Part shown: one piece after another, positions 50,506 to 58,094 of the stretch
Numbering within the stretch: the stretch's first letter is position 1
Layout: each line of letters starts with the position of its first letter
Assembly (NCBI GenBank): GCA_011525695.1
Contig: WYBX01000078.1
Location: 1 to 64,000 of the forward strand
Direction: 5' to 3'
Length of the DNA stretch: 64,000 bases
DNA from: Verrucomicrobiia bacterium
Lineage (GTDB): Bacteria; Verrucomicrobiota; Verrucomicrobiia; Opitutales; Opitutaceae
Notes under the pieces: generated by a model
What the model saw: only the letters and a program-made list of their open reading frames with translations
The model's database searches: none
Told to the model about the DNA's origin: nothing
Made by a program: the position numbers and the translations under genes

Positions 50506-51710
50506 TTGATACCGTGAATCACGTGCCGCGGCACGGGCGCGACCGGATCGATCGTTAGTCCGGCGGTCGCGCCGATTCCGAGAATTTGATGCTGCCGCGA
50601 CTCGCTGAGAATATCCGCTTGTTTCGCAAAGGCGGAGTTGATGGCTCGCTCGCCGAGCGCTTCGGTCAGGAGCTGGCGCTGTGGTGCGTCGTGGGCGAGC
50701 AACTGCTGCAAGAGATCGATGAAGTCCTTCTGCCACGCGAAGAATGCCTCTGAATACCGCCGGTCTTTCCACTTCTCGACGAGGTTTTCCGAACGAAGGC
50801 TTGGGTTTTCAACGCGGAACTCGGTCCGATTCCCGACGGTCACCACCTCGATGTAATTTGACATGTCTTCGACACAGGCGAGCAGCAGATCGAATCCAGA
50901 TTGAAATACTTTTTCTGTGACGTTGCGGGCGTAGGCATGCGTGAGCAGCGTCGTCACCACAATCGACGACGTGATGAGTGCCGACTGCTGCGTCTTTTTG
51001 TTGAAGTAGAAGTCGCGATAGCGTTTGGCGATTTGAGCGATCCGCTGGAGAGGCAATTTGAATTCCGTGTGTTCGGGCAACGGCTCAATCCGCGCGCTGT
51101 TCGCAATCGCCCGCTTTTCGTTAAAGGCAACAAGCTCGCCTTCGAACCGGGGCAAGACTGCGGCGTGTCGCTCGAACCAACTCGCGTAATCGCGCGGATT
51201 CGAGTCCTTCCAGTTCGTTCCGTCGGTGATGGCGATCACGTTGCCGCCCAGCTCGGAGTCCATCGAAGGAATGACATCGAGGTGGTAATCGCGCTCTCGG
51301 CTGAAATCGAGGCGCCAACCTTTCGGCAATGGCTTTACCGAGCCGTTATATTTGGTGCGCAGATGAGTGCCGACAGCGGCGTGAAGAACATCGGGTCGAT
51401 TACCCGTGCAAAGCCGCACAATCCTAAACACGACATCCAGGTCGAAAACGTCCGTAATGTCGCGCAGCGGCCGAATCACTGTTCCGAGCCGCATCGATCC
51501 CTGCGGGAAGATGTCACCTTTATCCGTAGAAAGGCCGAGCGCTTTTGCCAAGTGGGCGCCACACTCCTTGTAAGTTGATTCTACATCCTCGCGCTGCTTC
51601 GCCGAGAGTTCGAGCGATGCAATCGCGTATTCAAGGATACCGGTCAGGGCACGGCGGCGGCCAAGATTTGCGGCCGGATTCTCTGGGCGACGTGTCAATA
51701 GTGTAGTCAT
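50502..51710 (-). CDS. CD-NTase (CBASS cyclic-nucleotide synthase)
   Basis: A 402-residue nucleotidyltransferase that makes a cyclic nucleotide signal on phage infection. ATG 51710 follows the CapV stop by 5 bp. The active site is complete: G71-S72 in 'FPQGSMRLGT', D90 and D92 in 'DVFDLDVVF', and third Asp at about 145 in 'DYHLDVIPS'. The C-terminal half is helical and ends 'RHVIHGIK', the kind of tail an E2 protein would conjugate. Which nucleotide it makes cannot be read from sequence. Confidence 0.9.
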   Translation of the reverse strand: MTTLLTRRPENPAANLGRRRALTGILEYAIASLELSAKQREDVESTYKECGAHLAKALGLSTDKGDIFPQGSMRLGTVIRPLRDITDVFDLDVVFRIVRLCTGNRPDVLHAAVGTHLRTKYNGSVKPLPKGWRLDFSRERDYHLDVIPSMDSELGGNVIAITDGTNWKDSNPRDYASWFERHAAVLPRFEGELVAFNEKRAIANSARIEPLPEHTEFKLPLQRIAQIAKRYRDFYFNKKTQQSALITSSIVVTTLLTHAYARNVTEKVFQSGFDLLLACVEDMSNYIEVVTVGNRTEFRVENPSLRSENLVEKWKDRRYSEAFFAWQKDFIDLLQQLLAHDAPQRQLLTEALGERAINSAFAKQADILSESRQHQILGIGATAGLTIDPVAPVPRHVIHGIK

Positions 51711-51715
51711 AAAGT

Positions 51716-52720
51716 TTAGTTCGAGCTGGAACGCACGAGACCCGTGCGCGCCTGATGCTGGAGAAATCTCCGTTCGACTTCCACGAAGCCCCTCGCGGCA
51801 GCCGATACTCCCAGCCCGCAATAGAGCTGAGGTGCGTAATGATCCAGCGGTGCGAAACCGCGTCCATGATCGGGCTTCACGCGCAGCCACGCGTCATCGC
51901 CCAAGAGGCGCGGCATCAGGCTCTCGATGCTCGCTGCCTGGGCCTGCATCAGCACGTCCGGAGCCCGCTTTGCCCATGCCAGGAGCCCACCCCGCCGCAA
52001 ACGTTCGCGTGGCAGCGCACATTCGGCCCCCTCCGTGCCGATGTTCAGGATCTTTACGCGCTCCTGCCAACGGCTGAAATTCAACCGCACCTCCAAGAAG
52101 CCGACCAGCGATGGGTTGTTGGCGAGCACACCACCGTCGATGAAGATTTCCGATTCCGCCGAGCAGAACGCTGGAAAGTATGTCGGTGCCGCGCTCGTTG
52201 CCCGCGCCACCTCCCAAATCGACCGCCGGTGATCGATCAGGTTGGCGTCGAAATGCGGTGTTTTGAAATACCAGTGTTTTCCATCCTGCAACTTGAACGA
52301 GGGGACAACAACGGGCGTCGTCAGGTCACTCAGCGTCTTTTCACCGAACCGCTGTCGCAACGCGTGCTCCAGCGCGGAGGGATTATACTTGCTCGCAACC
52401 CAATGCCGCGCGCCCGCCCAAAACCGCCACGCCGACCAGCGGGAGGGGAAAATCTGTTTACCATCCTCGAGATAAAAATCGACCAGTGCCTTGGCCGGCA
52501 TGCCGGCGGCGAGACCGAGGGCGATAATACCGCCGGTGGAGGTTCCAACCATCAAGTCGAAGCAGCTTGCAATCGGGCGGCCCAGCCGGCCTTCCCATTC
52601 GGCGAGCACTTGCGCCGCAAAAAGCCCGCGATAGCCGCCCCCATCCAAGGCGAGCACTTGGAACGGTCGGTCGTCGGAAGAAGGTTTTTGTGGCGTCGTT
52701 GAGCCGAACAGTTGAGACAT
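51716..52720 (-). CDS. capV: CapV patatin-like phospholipase effector
   Basis: A 334-residue phospholipase that degrades the cell membrane when activated by the CBASS cyclic nucleotide. The oxyanion motif 'DGGGYRG' is at 26-32, the nucleophile S61 lies in 'GTSTGG' (59-64), and the catalytic Asp is D195 in 'IDGGVLANNP'. It is the first gene of the leftward CBASS operon and directly faces the sigma-like gene across a nested palindrome. Confidence 0.9.
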   Translation of the reverse strand: MSQLFGSTTPQKPSSDDRPFQVLALDGGGYRGLFAAQVLAEWEGRLGRPIASCFDLMVGTSTGGIIALGLAAGMPAKALVDFYLEDGKQIFPSRWSAWRFWAGARHWVASKYNPSALEHALRQRFGEKTLSDLTTPVVVPSFKLQDGKHWYFKTPHFDANLIDHRRSIWEVARATSAAPTYFPAFCSAESEIFIDGGVLANNPSLVGFLEVRLNFSRWQERVKILNIGTEGAECALPRERLRRGGLLAWAKRAPDVLMQAQAASIESLMPRLLGDDAWLRVKPDHGRGFAPLDHYAPQLYCGLGVSAAARGFVEVERRFLQHQARTGLVRSSSN

Positions 52721-52733
52721 TTGGGCTTATAGC

Positions 52734-52798
52734 AGAATGCGGCGATGCGACCGATTTTTGGGAAAGATTTCCAAAAATGTTTACCCGCGCCGCATTCT
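52734..52798. promoter_or_regulatory. Nested palindrome between capV and sigma-like gene
   Basis: Outer arms AGAATGCGGCG (52734-52744) and CGCCGCATTCT (52788-52798) are perfect over 11 bp. Inside them TTTTTGG (52755-52761) and CCAAAAA (52771-52777) form a second inverted repeat. The whole fills the 99-bp gap between the divergent starts at 52720 and 52820, so it must overlap both promoters. Confidence 0.75.
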
Positions 52799-52819
52799 AC
52801 CTTTGATGGCCGCTGTTCC

Positions 52820-53380
52820 ATGCTTCCGAAGGGTCTCGAGGACTGTTCCCAGTCTGACTGGGAAGATGCGCTCGCCCGCGCGACGAAGTTCGCCCACCTG
52901 CTGTCGGCGAAGCTCCCGCGCCATTTGACCGTGGCCGACGTGGTCCAGACGGCGGTGGAACAATTGTTGGCAAGCACACGCACTTTCGATCTTCGCGACC
53001 ATTCGCTGGCCGCCGTGCTATGCGGCACGGTAAAGAGCATTCTCAGCCCCAAAGGTCTGGCCGAGTTCAAGAATCGCATGCCTCTCGCGACGGAGCTTCA
53101 GTTGGCAAACGCTCGCGCGGAAGATCCCGACAATGAATCGCTGTTCACCACGGCCGAACGCGACCAAATCATGGATCGCGTTTGTGAACTAGGCCGAGAC
53201 GATCCTGTCTTTGTCGAATACGTCGCGGCGTTCCGCGCCAATTTCAGCCAAGAGGAAACTGCCGAGCTGCTCGGCATCTCAAAGGAACGTTGTTACGAGT
53301 TAAAGCGGAAGTTAAGGACCCTGACAATTCGTGCTGTGGAGGAATTCAAACCGGCCGATCTTCAACACCTGAACCGATGA
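52820..53380 (+). CDS. Sigma-factor-like HTH regulator
   Basis: A 186-residue protein starting at ATG 52820. The C-terminal third has sigma70 region-4 spacing ('FSQEETAELLGISKERCYELKRKLRTL'; in parts 'QEETAELLGIS', 'ERCYELKRKLR'), and the N-terminal part has a region-2-like helical block. It resembles ECF sigma factors and related regulators. It begins a three-gene operon (its stop overlaps the next ATG), divergent from capV. A role as CBASS activator is inference. Confidence 0.65.
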   Translation: MLPKGLEDCSQSDWEDALARATKFAHLLSAKLPRHLTVADVVQTAVEQLLASTRTFDLRDHSLAAVLCGTVKSILSPKGLAEFKNRMPLATELQLANARAEDPDNESLFTTAERDQIMDRVCELGRDDPVFVEYVAAFRANFSQEETAELLGISKERCYELKRKLRTLTIRAVEEFKPADLQHLNR

Positions 53381-53805
53381 GCCTGAAGCCGAAGCCAAAC
53401 TCGATTGAAGAGTTATTGTTGGAAGACGCCCTTGATCCAGCCGTTCCAACCGACAAAGTTCGCACGGAATTGCGGGCGAAAGGAGTCAACATCGACGCAA
53501 TCATCGAACGGGCGAATGCCACTGTCGGTGCAGAGGTGCGCGCGCATCGCCGCGACCGCTCCGCAACAGCCATTGGCGTCCATGCGGAAGGCTTCGCCGC
53601 CGCACTCGCCGAATTCGCCACATGGCCGGTTGATCGGGTGAAAGCATGGCTCGGAGAAGTCGCCGACGGTCGCCACGGACCAGAGTTTCAATCTCTGGCG
53701 CAACCGTGCTTCCGGAATCGGTCGGCCGAGCAAATGACCGAGGGGGAACTTCGGAACTTGGCGGCTGAGATCAAAGCAACTATGGGTTGCGGTGATGGGC
53801 GCTAA
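53377..53805 (+). CDS. Hypothetical protein between sigma-like and metallopeptidase genes
   Basis: A 142-residue protein, ATG overlapping the upstream stop. Acidic-basic, helical, with 'IDAIIERANATVGAEVRAHRR' and 'ELRNLAAEIKATMG'. It could be an anti-sigma-like partner, but no family is recognised. Its C-terminus overlaps the next gene by 11 bp. Confidence 0.6.
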   Translation: MSLKPKPNSIEELLLEDALDPAVPTDKVRTELRAKGVNIDAIIERANATVGAEVRAHRRDRSATAIGVHAEGFAAALAEFATWPVDRVKAWLGEVADGRHGPEFQSLAQPCFRNRSAEQMTEGELRNLAAEIKATMGCGDGR

Positions 53806-54574
53806 CTACTCGGAAAGTAAATCGCGCGACGCCGCTAGGAAAGCGCTTCACAATCTCTGGGTTCAAGAGCCGGAGCACATTGATCTCGGGATTTTTACGG
53901 CGGAGAGCGGTCTCCACGTCGTTGAGGGAGGACTCGACACCGCGGATGGCCGTATCGTGGCGGGACAGGCTCAACGCGGATTCATTCGCGTGCGTGCCGG
54001 AATCAACAACCTCGGCCGTCGCCGTTTCATTGTCGCGCACGAACTCGGCCATTTCCACCTGCACAAAAGGCAGTCGTATACCGACACGCACCGTGAACTT
54101 TCGACATATCGCAACGGTAACATCGAAACCGAGGCGAATGTTTTCGCGGCTGAGCTGCTGATGCCCGAATTCCTGTTTAAGCCACGTATCGAGGGCAGTG
54201 AACCTTCACACGCGATGCTTCAACGGCTGGCTACGGACTTCTCGACTAGTCATCTCGCGACTATCATTCAATTCATCACCTACACGCGAGAGCCGTGTGC
54301 TCTGGTCGTATCGAAAAACGCAGTCGTGCAGTGGAGCCGATCAAGTCCTGCTTGGGAATGGCCTCTTCTCAGTGGCACGGTTCACCGATTCTCAGGTGCG
54401 GGCGAGTATTTCAATTCAGGAAACACGCCCAAGCTGGGTATGATTGAAACTCCCGCTGGCGCATGGATTCCGCAATTCTCGGCCGGCGCCGACGAGACGA
54501 TCCGCGAGGACGCGTTTGCTTGGCCGGATCAGCAAGTGGTGCTCAGCCTGCTGTGGGTGGATGGTGAACTTTAG
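53795..54574 (+). CDS. ImmA/IrrE-family metallopeptidase
   Basis: A 259-residue protein starting at ATG 53795 (GTG 53792 alternative). The zinc-protease signature HELGH lies at about residues 82-86 ('FIVAHELGHFHLH'), followed by 'ETEANVFAAELLMP', the other conserved part of ImmA/IrrE (DUF955) proteases. These cleave HTH repressors or regulators on DNA damage. In known CBASS loci a similar protease (CapP) cleaves the repressor CapH. Here the partner would be the sigma-like protein or the protein at 53377. Confidence 0.85.
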   Translation: MGANYSESKSRDAARKALHNLWVQEPEHIDLGIFTAESGLHVVEGGLDTADGRIVAGQAQRGFIRVRAGINNLGRRRFIVAHELGHFHLHKRQSYTDTHRELSTYRNGNIETEANVFAAELLMPEFLFKPRIEGSEPSHAMLQRLATDFSTSHLATIIQFITYTREPCALVVSKNAVVQWSRSSPAWEWPLLSGTVHRFSGAGEYFNSGNTPKLGMIETPAGAWIPQFSAGADETIREDAFAWPDQQVVLSLLWVDGEL

Positions 54575-55318
54575 TTTTCGGGGAAACGTCTTTCCCCGCG
54601 GTCGAGTCTCCGTCTCGCCCTCCCCATTCCAGCGGGGACACCCCGCAACGCCCCGATGCCGGCTCGCGCCGGCATTCTTCCAGCAGTCGCTGCGCGTGCG
54701 CTCCTCCCGTATTCCGTAGTGCTCGCGCGGAGTCCTGGTCGCTGCGACCCGGAGACGGCTCGGCTCCCACCGCTCTGACCGCCTCAGACGAAACGTCGCC
54801 CAAGCTCGACCTTTCGTCCGGATCGCGCCCTCCGCACGCTCCGGGCCGCGACACCGGCGGTCACCGCGCTCCCGCTCGTCGCCGACTCCGGTTCTCCGCT
54901 CCGTGATTGCCACGTCGGCTTCATCGGTCATCTGCGCGCCGCACGCTTCGCTCCCAAGTAACCAGGGTCGCAAGGAACGGGCTTCGCCCAACCGACGGGA
55001 ATACGCTCAGTCGCCGCTGGGCTTTCGGTCGCTCGCTCTCGTTGCGCCGCTCGCGCATCCGTAGTGTGCAAAGCCTTGTCCCCTGTGGGCTGCCCGATTG
55101 TAGCACCTGCGCCGGGTGGCGGGCCTGCGGCGCGAGCGCCTCGTCCCGTCCGCGCCTCAAGGTATTGCTCGCTGCGCTGCGCTCCACCTTGCGCTGCCGG
55201 TGCTGGCCGGAGGCATCCCTCCGGGGCGGCCGATTTAACGGTTCGGCTCGGGTGGGGTCCGCGCAGCGCGGCCCGCTGCAACCAGCGCCCTCGTTGGGGC
55301 GCCCAGAAAGCAAATGCC
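54575..55318. other. Long non-coding leader before DUF932 operon
   Basis: 744 bp without a credible gene between the metallopeptidase stop and the DUF932 start. It contains leader repeat copy 2 (54576-55153). All frames have poor coding character, with Arg/Ser/Pro-rich low-complexity translations. Several GC hairpins are visible. It is a likely site of a structured RNA or single-strand promoter. Confidence 0.55.
54576..55153 (+). repeat. Leader repeat, copy 2
   Basis: Same orientation as copy 1 (47065-47395). It begins with the hairpin CGGGGAAA/TTTCCCCG. The first 85 bp and last 145 bp are clearly homologous to copy 1, and the middle is longer here and diverged. The two copies bracket the 47.4-54.6 kb defence segment. 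Confidence 0.7.
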
Positions 55319-56191
55319 ATGAATACGATTGATTCCGTTACCGTGCCAGCCTCCCGCGTTTCCCGCGCGCTCTCGCCCGAGGACCTCCGCCGCGTCGCTC
55401 CGTCGGTTTTCGCCGAGAACGCCCGGCCCGGAGTTTCCTCGCGCTACACCTTCGTTTCCACCGCGCAGGTCGTTGCCCTGCTCCAGGGGGAAGGATGGGA
55501 GCCCGTCAAGGCCTCCGAACAGCGCGTGCGGCTGGAATCCCGGGTGGGCTTCCAGATGCACGAGATTCGTTTCGCCCGACGCGCCGATTTGGACGCGGAG
55601 TCGTTCAAGGTCGGTGACACCCGGCCCGAAATGATTCTGCAGAACGCGCATGACGGCACGCGCGCCTATCGCATCGACGCGGGGCTCTACCGACTCGTTT
55701 GCCGCAACGGTTTGGTGGTGGCGGACGCCGCGTTCGCGCACGTCGCGATCCGGCATCTCGACGTTTCCGCCGAGAAGTTCGCCGCCGCGGCGCAGGCCGT
55801 CGCCGATAACACCCCGCGGGTGATGGAGGTCATTGCCCGCTGGCAGGCCGTGCAACTCAGCGAAACGGCCCGGCAGGAGTTCGCCCGCCGGGCGACCGCG
55901 CTGCGCTGGGATGCGACGCGACCGGTCACCCGGTTGCTGACTCCCGACAAGTTGCTCGCGCCGCTGCGCTACGGTGACCGGGCAACCGACCTCTGGACGA
56001 CGTTCAATGTCGTGCAGGAGCACTTGCTCCGGGGCGGCATCCGTTACGCGGGGTATGTCCCGGCGGCGGCGGATGCGGTTTTCCCGACGCACTTCCTGCG
56101 CAACACGACCCGTCCGGTGGGCGGACTCCACGAAGGCCAACGACTCAACAAGTCGCTCTGGACTTTGGCGGAAGAGTTCTCGCGCAACTGA
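55319..56191 (+). CDS. DUF932 protein
   Basis: A 290-residue protein of family DUF932, typical of plasmids and integrative elements. The conserved core 'GFQMHEIRFAR' ... 'LYRLVCRNGLVV' ... 'WTTFNVVQEHLLRGGIRY' is present. Function unknown; often early expressed in conjugative elements. It follows the long leader and is followed by a strong terminator. Confidence 0.85.
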   Translation: MNTIDSVTVPASRVSRALSPEDLRRVAPSVFAENARPGVSSRYTFVSTAQVVALLQGEGWEPVKASEQRVRLESRVGFQMHEIRFARRADLDAESFKVGDTRPEMILQNAHDGTRAYRIDAGLYRLVCRNGLVVADAAFAHVAIRHLDVSAEKFAAAAQAVADNTPRVMEVIARWQAVQLSETARQEFARRATALRWDATRPVTRLLTPDKLLAPLRYGDRATDLWTTFNVVQEHLLRGGIRYAGYVPAAADAVFPTHFLRNTTRPVGGLHEGQRLNKSLWTLAEEFSRN

Positions 56192-56201
56192 AACCCTCGA
56201 C

Positions 56202-56231
56202 GGGGAGCGGCCTTCGGGCCGCTCCCCTTTT
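56202..56231 (+). terminator. Terminator after DUF932 gene
   Basis: Perfect 11-bp arms GGGGAGCGGCC and GGCCGCTCCCC around TTCG, then TTTT. It ends five bases before the next ATG (56236), so it may be an attenuator. Confidence 0.8.
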
Positions 56232-56235
56232 CATC

Positions 56236-56979
56236 ATGAGCGAACACACTCACATTTTTTCCGTGCGCGGGCGCCCGGTTGGTTTCGTGCCGGGTCGTTT
56301 CGGCGGCGCACTCGTGGCGATTGAGCGCGGTTATTTCCCCGTGAGCAGCACGGGCTATCGGTCGCTCGCCGGCCATTTCGGCATCAACGGGGAAGCTGAT
56401 CCCACTGCGGTCTCGACCGATTTCCTTGAAGCATTGGCAGCCGAGCAAGACCGCACGCGCCAGACTTTGCTTGCGCGTCTGCGTCGTGTGCCGGTGCCGA
56501 CGCCCGATCGTCTCGGGAACTTCATCGGCGTGAGCATCGATGCCGAAGCCGCGTTGGCGGAGGGATTCTTTGCCCCAGAAAATGAACGCTTCGCGCTCTG
56601 GCGCGGCGCGTTTCGGCTTCTCAACCGCATCGACACAGACCCGCGATTTCAGCCCACGCCGGCCGTCCCGGCGTGGCCCGCCACCGGGTGCGCGCAGGCG
56701 CTCGCAGTTCGACGTGCAATGCTCGGTTTCGTGCGTCGGCTCGCCGCCGGAGAATTGCCCGCGCCGCCGGACGGGACGCACTTCGCAGTCGGCGCTTACC
56801 TCGAATTGCCGCCAAAAAATGGCGGCGAGCCGACGTTCACGCTGCCGGCACTGACGGCGGAACTGCCGCTCGACCTGCCACCGTCGGAGGAATTCGAAGA
56901 CGAGGATGAGCGGGAGACCGCGGACGCCGAGCCCTTTGACGTGGGCGAAGACGATCCCGCCCAGATGTCGCTACTCTGA
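56236..56979 (+). CDS. Conserved hypothetical protein of the DUF932 cluster
   Basis: A 247-residue protein, N-terminus 'MSEHTHIFSVRGRPVGFVPG' and a strongly acidic C-terminus. The mid part 'TGYRSLAGHFG' and 'DRLGNFIGVSIDAEAALAEGFF' looks globular. No family is recognised. It is flanked by terminators on both sides, implying separate regulation. Confidence 0.65.
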   Translation: MSEHTHIFSVRGRPVGFVPGRFGGALVAIERGYFPVSSTGYRSLAGHFGINGEADPTAVSTDFLEALAAEQDRTRQTLLARLRRVPVPTPDRLGNFIGVSIDAEAALAEGFFAPENERFALWRGAFRLLNRIDTDPRFQPTPAVPAWPATGCAQALAVRRAMLGFVRRLAAGELPAPPDGTHFAVGAYLELPPKNGGEPTFTLPALTAELPLDLPPSEEFEDEDERETADAEPFDVGEDDPAQMSLL

Positions 56980-56985
56980 AATGTG

Positions 56986-57023
56986 CGCGGCGCGAGGTTT
57001 CCACCTCGCGCCGCGTTTTCTTT
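56986..57023 (+). terminator. Terminator after 247-residue gene
   Basis: Perfect 12-bp arms CGCGGCGCGAGG and CCTCGCGCCGCG around TTTCCA, then TTTTCTTTC. Confidence 0.85.
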
Positions 57024-57097
57024 CGCCTTTCGGTGCCGCACTTCGCGCTGAGATTGTTCAGCTTGTCCCCAATTCGTTGGCGTGTTGCGGTCCTGGA

Positions 57098-57490
57098 ATG
57101 ACGTGGCGAGAACTGCGCGACTTTCTTGAACGCGAAAACGAGCAGATGAAGCCGGGCGAATCGGCGCGCATTGAAAGCCTCCAACAGTCGACCGAGCCTG
57201 CGGCCGAACGTCGCGCTCGACGTTTGGCAGGCGAATATCCGGCCCGCACGACGATCAACCGCGCATGCCTTGAATTCGCCGAACACGGGCGCTGGCCGGC
57301 CATGGATCCGGAGGCGACGCTCTACGCGCACGACCGGTGGATCTGGGCGATGTGGTTTTCCCGTTGGCTCGACGAAACGAGCCCTCTGCAAGCAGAACAC
57401 AGTCGTGAGGAGTGGCTGGAGTGGCTGCTCGTCGAATCGTGGGACGAATTGGGCGCCTGGCGCTGGCGCACCTCGCAAAAACCATCATGA
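57098..57490 (+). CDS. Hypothetical protein, Trp-rich
   Basis: A 130-residue protein from ATG 57098. Early 'MTWRELRDFLERENEQM' and a Trp-rich C-terminal half ('DRWIWAMWFSRWLDE', 'EEWLEWLLVESWDELGAWRW'). Soluble, acidic. No family is recognised. It is the last rightward gene of the element cluster. Confidence 0.55.
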   Translation: MTWRELRDFLERENEQMKPGESARIESLQQSTEPAAERRARRLAGEYPARTTINRACLEFAEHGRWPAMDPEATLYAHDRWIWAMWFSRWLDETSPLQAEHSREEWLEWLLVESWDELGAWRWRTSQKPS

Positions 57491-57561
57491 CGCGACGCGG
57501 CACCGCGCTCTCAGTCGTCACGAGGGAGTCTGCGCACGCGAAACCGAAGCGCCCTTCCGCG

Positions 57562-57810
57562 TTAGACGGGTTCGACCCGGGTGATCTTTAATGTAAAAGC
57601 CGTCGCGTCGTCGGCGGCCGGAAAATCTACATCGAAAACAAATCGGTGTCTTTCGACGGGCAATTCACAATACGCCGACACCCATTCCCAAAGTTGTCCA
57701 CTGCCATAGCCTTTGCGCGCTAGCTCCGCGGACTCAACAATGTGAGGGACGTTACCGTCGAGGATTCCGTCCGCAAACGCTTCGAGGAGTTTCTGTTCTG
57801 TGTCGTTCAC
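57562..57810 (-). CDS. Small hypothetical protein
   Basis: An 82-residue protein from GTG 57810, with GAGGT just upstream. Contains 'EAFADGILDGNVPHIVESAEL' and 'FVFDVDFPAADDATAFTLKI'. No family is recognised. The open frame extends upstream into two-component remnants, so a longer start is unlikely. Confidence 0.45.
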   Translation of the reverse strand: MNDTEQKLLEAFADGILDGNVPHIVESAELARKGYGSGQLWEWVSAYCELPVERHRFVFDVDFPAADDATAFTLKITRVEPV

Positions 57811-58094
57811 GTGGACCTCGGAGATTTGTTGGATCTGGAGTCGCGCGACCTGCTGGTTCACCGGATTATCCTCGGCGAGCAATAGCGCGGCCGTCGCTGA
57901 GCTTCGAAACGCCGAAGCTCTTCCTCTTTCGCCAGATCGCGATTGTGCTGCCGGGCTCCACCGTTCGTGCATTCACCGCGCGAGCCTTTCATCGAGTTCG
58001 ACCACGATGTGAACGGCCGCACCGCTCCGACGCGTGACAATGTCCTCTCGGATTCGCATAAACGCGGCAATGGACTCCTCGAATCGAGCGATGC
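57811..58094 (-). pseudogene. Remnant with receiver-domain motif
   Basis: On the minus strand, two broken frames are visible: one ends 'FMRIREDIVTRRSGAAVHIVV' and stops at about 57975; the next contains 'ALLLAEDNPVNQQVARLQ', the classic start of a response-regulator receiver, but the rest of the domain is missing. Likely debris from a hybrid kinase at an element boundary. The confidence is low. Confidence 0.3.

Noticed and set aside
50506..50772. 89-residue upstream extension of the E2-like protein
   Set aside because: It lies inside the CD-NTase gene in another frame; ATG 50505 overlaps the CD-NTase stop as expected for coupled genes.
54578..55332. Multiple frames of 90-190 residues in the leader
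   Set aside because: Arg/Ser/Pro/Ala-rich translations in all frames, and the corresponding copy at 47065 does not keep any of the frames open, so the sequence is non-coding.
57545..57590. T-arm-like ACGGGTTCGACCCGGGT near the possible right end of the element
   Set aside because: No acceptor strand or CCA, arms do not match the core at 6029-6045, and it lies in a coding frame.
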